Notes: generated by a model from the sequence alone, not told the origin. A DNA stretch of 6,519 bases from Actinomycetes bacterium (GCA_021790615.1 JAJYGW010000278.1:1-6519), one strand, 5' to 3'; positions 1 through 4,930 are shown, counted from the stretch's first letter. Numbers and translations: made by a program.

Positions 1-573
1 GAACGGCCAGTAGGCCATGAAGTGGAAGGCGTTCGCGACGAGCGCACGATGGGGGAGCATGACCCCCTTCGCCCGTCCCGTGGTCCCCCCGGTGTAGAAC
101 AGGCCGGCGAGGTCCCCCTCGGTCACGTCGCCCGGCCACTCGGGGATCGCAGGAGCGTCGGCGAGGAGGCGCTCGTAGTCCTCTCCGAGCTCGACGAGGC
201 GTTCGACCGCCTCCGCGAGGGCCGGGGTCGGCTGGTCGGTGAAGAGCCAGCGGGTGCCGGCGTCGGCGAGCGCGGCGCTGAGCTCCCGCTCGCTCGAGCG
301 GGTGTTCAGCGGCACGAGGACGAGCCCGGTGGCGGGGATCGCCAGGTAGCACTCGAGGTACTGGTGGGAGTTGGCGCCGACGACGGCCACGCGGTCTCCG
401 GGTCGCAGGCCGGCCTCGAGCAGCGCCCCGGCGAGGTGGCGGCAGCGGCGGTCGAGGTCGGCATAGCTGAGCCGCGTGCCCCCGCTCACGGCCGCCTCGG
501 CATCGGGGGCGACGGCAACGGCGCGCCGGAGCGCCGCCGCGATGGTCGGCCCGGTCCCTGTGACGTCACCCAT
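1..573 (-). CDS. AMP-forming acyl-CoA synthetase, N-terminal part (runs off left edge)
   Basis: The reading frame is open from an ATG at 573 to the window edge, giving 191 residues of a family that is usually 500-550. It begins MGDVTGTGPTIAAALRRAV. Residues 160-174 carry the phosphate-binding signature of the ANL adenylate-forming superfamily (YTGGTTGRAKGVMLPH-like), followed by NAFHFMAYWPF at the edge. Upstream there is a typical N-terminal subdomain with a 'GGTRLSYADLDRR' segment and 'GLRPGDRVAVVGANS'. Such enzymes make acyl-AMP from ATP and a carboxylate, then transfer the acyl group to CoA. The substrate cannot be told, because the acyl pocket and the C-terminal lid lie outside. The start is supported by a GAGGGG ribosome-binding sequence (582-587) 8 nt upstream. 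The Ala in GRAKG replaces the more usual Pro, a common variant. The neighbouring 3-hydroxyacyl-CoA dehydrogenase, transcribed in the same direction 165 bp upstream, fits a fatty-acid or other acyl-CoA degradation role. Family assignment is secure; the specific symbol is not. Confidence 0.9.
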   Translation of the reverse strand, partial: MGDVTGTGPTIAAALRRAVAVAPDAEAAVSGGTRLSYADLDRRCRHLAGALLEAGLRPGDRVAVVGANSHQYLECYLAIPATGLVLVPLNTRSSERELSAALADAGTRWLFTDQPTPALAEAVERLVELGEDYERLLADAPAIPEWPGDVTEGDLAGLFYTGGTTGRAKGVMLPHRALVANAFHFMAYWPF

Positions 574-738
574 CGGGACCCCCCCTCTGGCTCTCTCCGC
601 CTCTTCGTCCTCGTCGAGCGGGCTCTTCAGACAACATCGTCGAGCGCGAGCGTCGACGAATCTCGTCGGATGCGCTCGCCGGTCGCGGGGCCGTCGACCC
701 CACCCGGGCCGGTCTCGTGCGGCCGAGCCCCCAGCACG
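574..738. promoter_or_regulatory. Intergenic spacer with overlapping inverted repeats upstream of the acyl-CoA synthetase
   Basis: This 165-bp gap separates two leftward genes. It holds a cluster of TCGTCGA-like words: TCGTCGA at 611-617 and 637-643, TCGACGA at 653-659, and TCGTCG at 663-668. Two mutually exclusive inverted repeats result. One has 7-bp arms (637-643 with 653-659) around 9 nt. The other has 6-bp arms (654-659 with 663-668) around ATC. No T-tract follows on the minus strand, so a classical intrinsic terminator is not obvious. The repeats could be an operator for the acyl-CoA synthetase or a structure ending the upstream transcript. No convincing -35/-10 pair was found. Confidence 0.4.
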
Positions 739-1737
739 TCAGTCCCACGCATAGAACCCCTGGCCGCTCTTCTGGCCCAGGCGGCCTTCGGCCACCATGC
801 AACGGAGGAGGGCCGGGGGGTCGAAACGCGGGCCGAGCGTGGTGGCGAGGTACTCGGCGATGCCGAGGCGGACGTCCAGGCCGACGAGGTCCCCGAGGCG
901 AAGGGGCCCCATCGGGTGCCGGTACCCGAGCACCATTGCACGGTCGACGTCCGCGGGGCTCGCCACGCCCTCCTCCACCATGCGGATCGCCTCGAGCCCG
1001 AGGAGGACGCCGAGCCTGCTGGTGGCGAAGCCCGGCGCGTCGGCGACCTCGATCGTCTCCTTCCCGAGCCGGGCTGCGAGGCCGTGCGCGAGCCCGACGG
1101 CCCTGTCGCCCGACGCCGGTCCCCGGACCACCTCCACCAGGACCGATGCGGGAACGGGGTTGAAGAAGTGGGTGCCGACGAGGCGTTCGGGACGGCGGAG
1201 TGCCTCGGCGAGCGCGGCGATCGAGAGCGAGCTGGTGTTGGTCGCGACGATGGCATCGGCGTCGAGCGCGCCCTCGACCGCGGCGAGGACCGAGCGCTTC
1301 AGCTCGAGACACTCCGGGAGCGCCTCCACGACCAGCTCCACCCCGGCGAGCGAGGGCTGCACCGGGACGACGTCCACGCGCGCGAGCACGCCTTCCTCGG
1401 TCGAGCGCAGCTTGCCCCGAGCGGCGGATCCCCTGACCGAGGCGGCGACGCGTCGCTCGGCGGCGCTGACTGCCTCGTCGCTCACCTCGACGACGGTGAC
1501 CGAGATCCCAGCGTCTGCGAGCACGTGCGCGATCCCGGCACCCATCGTGCCCCCTCCGAGGACGACGACCCTCCGGAGGTGGGTCGCCAACTCGTCCTCG
1601 GTGCGCGATGCATCGGCCTGGCCGTCCCTCTGCTCCGAGGGGGGCGTGTCGGGGCGGGGCCTCGCTGCGCCGAGTGGGGTCGGGGCCGAGCCCTGCGCGC
1701 CAGCGGCGTCCTCGGGAGGTCGGGTTGCGCCGGACAC
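739..1737 (-). CDS. 3-hydroxyacyl-CoA dehydrogenase (3-hydroxybutyryl-CoA dehydrogenase type)
   Basis: This NAD-dependent enzyme oxidises L-3-hydroxyacyl-CoA to 3-oxoacyl-CoA in the cytoplasm, a beta-oxidation or butanoate-pathway step. The 332-residue protein has a Rossmann domain with the dinucleotide loop GGGTMG at residues 61-66. TNTSSLSI (about 167-174) carries the substrate-binding Ser, and GTHFFNPVP (about 188-196) carries the catalytic His190 and Asn193. VEALPE lies at 137-142. The C-terminal dimerisation domain has the family signature PGFATSRLGV...EEGVASPADVD and ends GQKSGQGFYAWD. Ser replaces the usual Asn in GFxxNR, as in several homologues. The core is about 280 residues, the normal size; the first 50 or so residues are a Pro/Ala-rich, probably disordered tail. 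I chose GTG 1737 because the tail keeps G/C-rich third positions and a -10-like TACCGT lies 7 nt upstream. A TTG at 1590, preceded by GAGGACGAG, would give 283 residues and is a real alternative. An ATG at 1965 is unlikely. Function is secure, start is not. Confidence 0.93.
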   Translation of the reverse strand: MSGATRPPEDAAGAQGSAPTPLGAARPRPDTPPSEQRDGQADASRTEDELATHLRRVVVLGGGTMGAGIAHVLADAGISVTVVEVSDEAVSAAERRVAASVRGSAARGKLRSTEEGVLARVDVVPVQPSLAGVELVVEALPECLELKRSVLAAVEGALDADAIVATNTSSLSIAALAEALRRPERLVGTHFFNPVPASVLVEVVRGPASGDRAVGLAHGLAARLGKETIEVADAPGFATSRLGVLLGLEAIRMVEEGVASPADVDRAMVLGYRHPMGPLRLGDLVGLDVRLGIAEYLATTLGPRFDPPALLRCMVAEGRLGQKSGQGFYAWD

Positions 1738-1744
1738 GGCTCTG

Positions 1745-1750
1745 ACGGTA
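1745..1750 (-). promoter_or_regulatory. Candidate -10 box for a leaderless 3-hydroxyacyl-CoA dehydrogenase mRNA
   Basis: On the minus strand TACCGT matches the actinobacterial TANNNT pattern and ends 7 nt before the GTG at 1737, so transcription could begin at or next to the start codon. No Shine-Dalgarno sequence precedes that GTG. The -35 match is weak (CTGCCG, 18 bp upstream), so this remains a suggestion. Confidence 0.35.
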
Positions 1751-1864
1751 GCGCAGGCATCCGGGGCTCGGCAGCGACGCCCTGGTCGTCGGTCGAGGCT
1801 GGCTACCCCCCGGGCGTCGGTGGCCAGCGAAGGTCCACCCGGCAGCGGGCGACGCTGTCCCAGT

Positions 1865-1898
1865 GGGTGTCGGGTGTCGGGTGTCGGGTGTCGGGTGT
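1865..1898 (+). repeat. Heptanucleotide tandem repeat, GGGTGTC x 4.9
   Basis: Four perfect head-to-tail copies of GGGTGTC (1865-1892) are followed by six bases of a fifth (1893-1898). The array lies in the 248-bp divergent region between the 3-hydroxyacyl-CoA dehydrogenase and the cupin gene, about 88 bp before the cupin start. A perfect 7-bp array of this kind is prone to slipped-strand copy-number change. Because 7 is not a multiple of 3, copy changes would shift any reading frame passing through it. Confidence 0.95.
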
Positions 1899-1906
1899 GC
1901 AGGAGC

Positions 1907-1950
1907 CGTGCCGGCCAGAGGAGTGTGGGAGGCGTGCCGGCTCGAGGAGT
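1907..1950 (+). repeat. Pair of 18-bp direct repeats, 26-bp period
   Basis: The two copies, 1907-1924 and 1933-1950, share CGTGCCGGC then GAGGAGT around two differing bases, so 16 of 18 positions match. They sit immediately after the heptamer array and 36-79 bp upstream of the cupin start, where an activator or repressor would be expected to bind. They may be an operator pair or a relic of a local duplication; nothing in the sequence decides this. Confidence 0.7.
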
Positions 1951-1972
1951 AGCGCGAGCGGTCATCGGCAGT

Positions 1973-1978
1973 GATACT
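1973..1978 (+). promoter_or_regulatory. Candidate -10 box for a leaderless cupin mRNA
   Basis: GATACT (4 of 6 matches to TATAAT) ends 7 nt before the GTG at 1986. The spacing is what a leaderless transcript starting at that GTG would need. The region 17-18 bp upstream shows only a poor -35. It also argues against the GTG at 1971, which would then lie upstream of the transcription start. Confidence 0.35.
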
Positions 1979-1985
1979 GGTCCCC

Positions 1986-2342
1986 GTGCACGAGTCCAGT
2001 GACCGACCCTGGGGCAGCTACACCGTCCTCGGCGAGGAACCCGACCACAAGGTGAAGCGGATCACGGTGCGTCCCGGGTGTCGCCTGAGCTACCAGCGCC
2101 ACGAGCGGCGGGCCGAGCACTGGCTCGTCGTCGCAGGCACTGGCATCGTCACGCTCGACGGGGAGGAGCGGCCTGTCGGGCCGGGGAGCTCGGTGGACGT
2201 CGGGGTGGGGGCTGCACACCGGATCGCCAACACCGGTGAGACCGGACTGGTCTTCATCGAGGTACAGACCGGCGACTACTTCGGCGAGGACGACATCGTC
2301 CGCCTCGACGACGACTACGGGCGGGCCGCCGCGACCGCCTAG
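1986..2342 (+). CDS. Single-domain cupin resembling the C-terminal half of type II mannose-6-phosphate isomerase
   Basis: This 118-residue protein consists of one cupin barrel. RPWGSYTVL near the N-terminus, YQRHERRAEHW, and EVQTGDYFGEDDIVR...DDYGR near the end are the landmarks of the isomerase domain of bifunctional ManC/AlgA proteins (mannose-1-phosphate guanylyltransferase / mannose-6-phosphate isomerase). Cupin motif 1 is intact, G-X5-QRH-X4-E-X6-G, with probable metal ligands Gln37, His39 and Glu44. Motif 2 is G-X5-GVG-X2-H-X3-N, with the fourth ligand His78. The guanylyltransferase half is absent and no nucleotide-sugar gene is adjacent, so it is either a stand-alone fructose-6-P/mannose-6-P isomerase or a cupin of unknown substrate. 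I start at GTG 1986. GTG 1971 would add five residues, including a rare ATA codon, and has no ribosome-binding site. It converges on the downstream dehydrogenase with a 41-bp gap. The fold is secure and the isomerase activity is inferred. Confidence 0.85.
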   Translation: MHESSDRPWGSYTVLGEEPDHKVKRITVRPGCRLSYQRHERRAEHWLVVAGTGIVTLDGEERPVGPGSSVDVGVGAAHRIANTGETGLVFIEVQTGDYFGEDDIVRLDDDYGRAAATA

Positions 2343-2383
2343 CGATGGCCCCGTCCGGGCGCGGGGGCGACCGGGTGCCCAGC

Positions 2384-3439
2384 TCAGTACCCGGCCTCCA
2401 GGTCGACGAGGTTCTCGAGCGGCTTGCCCGAGGCCCATCGGGCAGCGAGGCGCTCGAAGAGCGCGACCATGCGCTCGGGCACGCGCGGTGACGACCACGT
2501 GTGGTGCGGGACGACGACCACGTCCTGGCGTCGCCAGTAGGGGTTGTCGGCCGGTAGGGGTTCGGTCTCGAAGGCGTCGAGGAGCGCTCCGGAGACCTGG
2601 CCGGCGTCGAGGGCCGCGAGGAGCGCTGCATCGTCCACCAGCGCCCCGCGAGCGACGTTCACGACGAATGCGCCGCGCTTCAGAGCACCGAGGGTCGCGG
2701 CGTCGAGGAGGTGGTGCGTGGCGGGGGTGTGCGGGACACCGAGCACGAGGTAGTCGACCTCGCCGAGCACGCCTCGCCACTCCTGTGGCCCGTACCACGC
2801 CGCGACCCCTGGCGGGAGGGGCTCGGGCCGCGTCCTGCTCGTGGCGAGCACCTGGGTCCCGAAGGGCTGCAGGAGGGTGGCCACGATGGTGTTGACCGAG
2901 CCCAGCCCGACGAGCAGCGCCACCGCTCCGTCCAGCTCGGCGAGCGTCCCCGCGGGTTGCCACTCGCCGGCCGCCGAGTGCCGAAGGGTTTCGGGAAAGC
3001 GCTTCGCAGCAGCCAGCATCGCCAGCACGGCGTACTCGGCCATCGGTCGGGAGAAGTTCCCAGCCCCGTTCGTGAGGGCGATTCCTCGTCGAGCGAGGAG
3101 CTCGAGTGGTACGCCGTCGACACCGACGAAGTCCGAGTGCACCCAGGCGAGACCTGGCAGGCGCTCGACGGCGGCGGCGACCCAGGTGCTGGCGAGCCGG
3201 CCGTGGCGCCACAGCACCTCCGCGCGGTCCGGCTCACCCGAGACGACCTCGGCGTTCTCGCCGAGGACGACGTGCTCGATCGGGCAAGCCACCTCGGCCG
3301 CGTGGCCGAGTCGCTCGAGGGTTGCTGCTGCCCAGTGAGGGGCGGCGACAACCAGGGGCTCGCCGCTCCGGTCGGCGGGCCGTCGGGACGCCGGAGCGGA
3401 TGCCGACACGGGACGCGAGGTCGAGCCATTTCCTTGCAC
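2384..3439 (-). CDS. D-isomer-specific 2-hydroxyacid dehydrogenase
   Basis: This 351-residue NAD(P)-dependent oxidoreductase would interconvert a 2-ketoacid and a D-2-hydroxyacid; the substrate is not predictable. The substrate-binding half spans roughly residues 27-125 plus the C-terminus. The central Rossmann domain starts at about 170 with LLVGLGSVN (loop 178-183). Family catalytic residues are all visible: Arg264 in NVARGALVDD, Glu293 in FETEPLP, and His312 in VPHHTW. NFSRPMAEYAVLAML (about 128-142) is the usual hinge-region helix. The oddity is Asn183 in place of the third glycine of GxGxxG. The first 25 residues are low-complexity. GTG 3439 was chosen because AGGA lies 7 nt upstream; GTG 3460 and GTG 3481 have no such site. 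A stretch of about 220 bp with repeats separates it from the pyridoxamine-oxidase-like gene upstream, so it probably has its own promoter. Family is firm, start is moderate. Confidence 0.9.
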   Translation of the reverse strand: MQGNGSTSRPVSASAPASRRPADRSGEPLVVAAPHWAAATLERLGHAAEVACPIEHVVLGENAEVVSGEPDRAEVLWRHGRLASTWVAAAVERLPGLAWVHSDFVGVDGVPLELLARRGIALTNGAGNFSRPMAEYAVLAMLAAAKRFPETLRHSAAGEWQPAGTLAELDGAVALLVGLGSVNTIVATLLQPFGTQVLATSRTRPEPLPPGVAAWYGPQEWRGVLGEVDYLVLGVPHTPATHHLLDAATLGALKRGAFVVNVARGALVDDAALLAALDAGQVSGALLDAFETEPLPADNPYWRRQDVVVVPHHTWSSPRVPERMVALFERLAARWASGKPLENLVDLEAGY

Positions 3440-3580
3440 GGCCCCATCCTGGCAGAGCACCGCCCGGTCGGCGCGCGCCACCGGAGCGCGGGTCGACCGC
3501 GGAGAGCGGGTGGACCGCTCCGGGTTCGGCTCCGAGCGCAGGCGGTCGCCAGCTGGTCGACAGGCAGCAGGGAGGCGGCA

Positions 3581-3601
3581 GCCGGCCGACCCCCGGCCGG
3601 C
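3581..3601 (-). terminator. Strong GC hairpin downstream of the pyridoxamine-oxidase-like gene
   Basis: GCCGGCC (3581-3587) and GGCCGGC (3595-3601) form a perfect 7-bp stem around a 7-nt loop. It lies about 58 nt past the stop of the gene at 3659-4219. There is no T-run after it, so it could be a U-tract-less actinobacterial terminator or simply a structured operator for the next gene. Confidence 0.35.
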
Positions 3602-3610
3602 AGAGGCTCG

Positions 3611-3650
3611 TCGGTAGGGCGGCCCGCGGGTCGGTAGGGCGGCCGGCGGG
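3611..3650 (+). repeat. Two-copy 20-bp tandem repeat
   Basis: TCGGTAGGGCGGCC followed by a GC-rich tail occurs at 3611-3630 and again at 3631-3650, with 19 of 20 bases identical. It begins 8 bp past the stop codon of the leftward gene at 3659 and is about 170 bp upstream of the 2-hydroxyacid dehydrogenase start. A period of 20 bp places both copies on nearly the same DNA face. Confidence 0.85.
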
Positions 3651-3658
3651 CAGCCCCG

Positions 3659-4219
3659 TCAGATGGTCGACGAGCGCTCGGTCGGCCTGCGACTCGCAAG
3701 TCGGGGGGTGACCACGAGGCGCCGGCCGCTCACGCGCTCGGGGCTGATCGCCAGCACATGGTGGGGCGGCCCCGGAGCCCAGGACTCAACCGCGAGCCGG
3801 CGGAGCGCGTCCGACCGGTGGTCGAGGGCGGCCGTCACGTCGAACGCTCGGCCCTGCACGACGACGCTCCACCCCAGCTTGCGAGCGTGGTCGACGTGGT
3901 CCACCTCGAAGGCCACCCAGGCCTGCTCGGATGCCGTCAGCTTCGTGCCGTCCTCGGTCCGGACGATGACCGTGCCGTCCTCGGCGACCGCGTAGTTGAC
4001 CGGGTAGATCTCGGGCTTCCCGTCGACGACGACCGCCAGCCGCCCGACGTGCTCCGTGGCGAGCAGGCTCAACGCCTCGCCGCGCTTCACGTCGGCCAGC
4101 CCGACGCTCGGTGGGTTCGCAGCCCGGGTCGGGCTCGCCTGCTCGGCTTCCTGCTCTCCGGTCCCGGTCCTCGCTGGTTCTGTCGTCCCCGCTCGATCCT
4201 CCATCGTCGCGCGCTGCAT
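3659..4219 (-). CDS. Pyridoxamine 5'-phosphate oxidase-like flavin/deazaflavin-binding protein
   Basis: The 186-residue product has a split beta-barrel fold typical of the small PNPOx-like proteins abundant in Actinomycetota. After a hydrophilic, probably disordered tail (1-38) the core starts with LSLLATEHVGRLAVVVDGKPEIYPVNYAV (in pieces, about 50-78). It continues DGTVIVRTEDGTKL (81-94), WVAFEVDHVDHARKLGWSVVVQGRA (101-125) and HVLAISPERVSGRRL (154-168). This matches the Pyridox_ox_2-type layout. Members bind FMN or F420 and most have no known substrate; true vitamin B6 synthesis is unlikely. The ATG at 4219 is well supported by GGGAGGAG (4225-4232), with AGGAG 5 nt away. A second ATG lies five codons in. 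It is divergent from an XRE regulator across 132 bp, suggesting that regulator may control it. The family call is strong; cofactor and role are inferred. Confidence 0.88.
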   Translation of the reverse strand: MQRATMEDRAGTTEPARTGTGEQEAEQASPTRAANPPSVGLADVKRGEALSLLATEHVGRLAVVVDGKPEIYPVNYAVAEDGTVIVRTEDGTKLTASEQAWVAFEVDHVDHARKLGWSVVVQGRAFDVTAALDHRSDALRRLAVESWAPGPPHHVLAISPERVSGRRLVVTPRLASRRPTERSSTI

Positions 4220-4224
4220 GGTCG

Positions 4225-4232
4225 CTCCTCCC
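4225..4232 (-). promoter_or_regulatory. Strong ribosome-binding site
   Basis: GGGAGGAG on the minus strand precedes the ATG at 4219 at ideal distance and fixes the start of the pyridoxamine-oxidase-like gene. It is the best Shine-Dalgarno match in the window, in contrast with the genes that seem leaderless. Confidence 0.8.
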
Positions 4233-4239
4233 GCTCACG

Positions 4240-4254
4240 GACCGCTCCGCGGTC
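4240..4254. promoter_or_regulatory. Perfect inverted repeat, possible operator in the divergent region
   Basis: GACCGC-TCC-GCGGTC is a perfect 6+6 palindrome with a 3-bp centre, flanked on both sides by CTCAC in direct orientation. It lies 8 bp from the ribosome-binding site of the leftward gene and about 100 bp from the regulator start. Its size suits a dimeric HTH protein such as the XRE regulator next to it. In the mRNA it could also fold just ahead of the ribosome-binding site. Confidence 0.45.
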
Positions 4255-4339
4255 TCTCACCAGGACAGCCGCGCCGGCTCTGTCCGGGCAGTGTCGATCG
4301 GCTCCTCTTCCCGGGTCGAAGGTCCCCCGTGCGCGCGGA

Positions 4340-4345
4340 TAGGTT
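4340..4345 (+). promoter_or_regulatory. Candidate -10 box for a leaderless XRE regulator mRNA
   Basis: TAGGTT fits TANNNT and ends 6 nt before the GTG at 4352. A weak -35 candidate, TCGAAG (4316-4321), lies 18 bp upstream. No Shine-Dalgarno sequence precedes the GTG, which agrees with leaderless initiation. Confidence 0.45.
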
Positions 4346-4351
4346 CTGCCC

Positions 4352-4885
4352 GTGGCGAGCGGTGGGCGCAGCGGTGCAGGTGGCGAGAGCCCCTCCGCGC
4401 CACCCGACGAGCGGGTCCGCGAGGGCACCGACCACTCCGGGGCACGCGAGCGAGCGGGCGAACCCACCCAGCCCCCGGCCACCGCCGGGCGAGCGGCTGC
4501 CCCGGGGGGTGGGCTCGGTGACTTCCTCCGCCACCAGCGCGAGCTCGCCCGGCTCTCCATCCGGGAGATGGCCCGGCGCGCCGGGGTGTCGGACTCCTAC
4601 CTCTCGCAGGTGGAGCGCGGCCTCTACCGTCCGTCGGCCAGCGTGCTCAAAGCGGTCGCCGACGCACTCGAGCTCTCGGCGGCCAGCCTGTACGCACGGG
4701 CGGGGCTGCTGGACGAGGAGGTGTCCGAGCCGGCCCCGGCTCCGGCGCGGCCGCACTCGCCGGTAGCACCCGGGGGCACCGGCAGCGCCGTGGAGCGCGC
4801 CATCCGAGCCGACCGTCGGCTCAGCCCCGCCCAACGCGAGGCGCTCGTCGAGGTCTACCGCGCAATGACCGCGCCCGGCGGCTGA
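4352..4885 (+). CDS. XRE-family helix-turn-helix transcriptional regulator
   Basis: The 177-residue protein has a disordered, Gly/Pro/Ala-rich N-terminal tail (1-53), then a Cro/C1-type DNA-binding domain at about 55-118. LGDFLRHQRELARLSIREMA is helix 1 to 2, RRAGVSDSYLSQVERG contains the turn and recognition helix (about 80-90), and PSASVLKAVADALELSAASLYARAGLL closes the domain. A Pro/Ala linker (126-142) leads to a conserved C-terminal helix, AIRADRRLSPAQREALVEVYRAM (about 150-172), of a type seen in other actinobacterial XRE proteins. There is no cupin or other visible ligand domain, so the signal sensed is unknown. The gene is divergent from the pyridoxamine-oxidase-like gene and probably regulates it, itself, or both, via the inverted repeat between them. 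GTG 4352 is supported by the leaderless-type -10 box. It converges on the ABC permease gene. Confidence 0.9.
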   Translation: MASGGRSGAGGESPSAPPDERVREGTDHSGARERAGEPTQPPATAGRAAAPGGGLGDFLRHQRELARLSIREMARRAGVSDSYLSQVERGLYRPSASVLKAVADALELSAASLYARAGLLDEEVSEPAPAPARPHSPVAPGGTGSAVERAIRADRRLSPAQREALVEVYRAMTAPGG

Positions 4886-4897
4886 TCCGCCGAGCCA

Positions 4898-4930
4898 GGC
4901 GATCTCGCCCCCGCGCCGGGCGGTCCCGCC
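4898..4930. terminator. Twin 12-bp GC palindromes in the convergent gap
   Basis: GGCGATCTCGCC (4898-4909) and GGCGGTCCCGCC (4919-4930) are near-identical palindromes (GGCGRTCYCGCC) with starts 21 bp apart. They fill the 67-bp space between two converging genes, the usual site of a bidirectional terminator. Each can form a short 4-bp hairpin but lacks a T-run. The regular two-turn spacing would also suit a protein-binding pair. Confidence 0.4.

Larger units (their letters stand above)
3440..3658. other. Intergenic region with repeats upstream of the 2-hydroxyacid dehydrogenase
   Basis: These 219 bases between two leftward genes show no coding pattern I trust on either strand. They contain the 20-bp tandem repeat (3611-3650), the GC hairpin (3581-3601), and an imperfect palindrome centred on GGTCGACC (3491-3498). 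A promoter for the 2-hydroxyacid dehydrogenase should lie here, but no clear -10/-35 pair stands out. Confidence 0.5.

Noticed and set aside
1865..1898. CRISPR-like or telomere-like array
   Set aside because: The units are 7 bp with no spacers, and there are too few of them; it is a simple microsatellite.
1738..1965. Extension of the 3-hydroxyacyl-CoA dehydrogenase to the ATG at 1965
   Set aside because: The added codons run through the heptamer repeat, about a third end in A or T, and the start would abut the divergent cupin promoter.
22..1974. A 650-codon open frame on the plus strand
   Set aside because: It lies antisense to the acyl-CoA synthetase and the 3-hydroxyacyl-CoA dehydrogenase, both of which have clear family motifs. 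Its translation is low-complexity Arg/Gly/Glu-rich, as expected of the complement of GC-rich genes.
2347..2368. Possible terminator hairpin GCCCC...GGGGC between the cupin and the 2-hydroxyacid dehydrogenase
   Set aside because: The stem is only five base pairs around a long loop, with no T-run on either strand; such pairings are expected by chance at this GC content.
1962..3212. A 416-codon open frame on the minus strand across the cupin and the 2-hydroxyacid dehydrogenase
   Set aside because: Its product is Arg/Pro/Gly-rich with no recognisable motif, and it overlaps two well-supported genes.
2711..3637. A 308-codon open frame on the plus strand
   Set aside because: It is antisense to the 2-hydroxyacid dehydrogenase, and no domain is recognisable in its translation.
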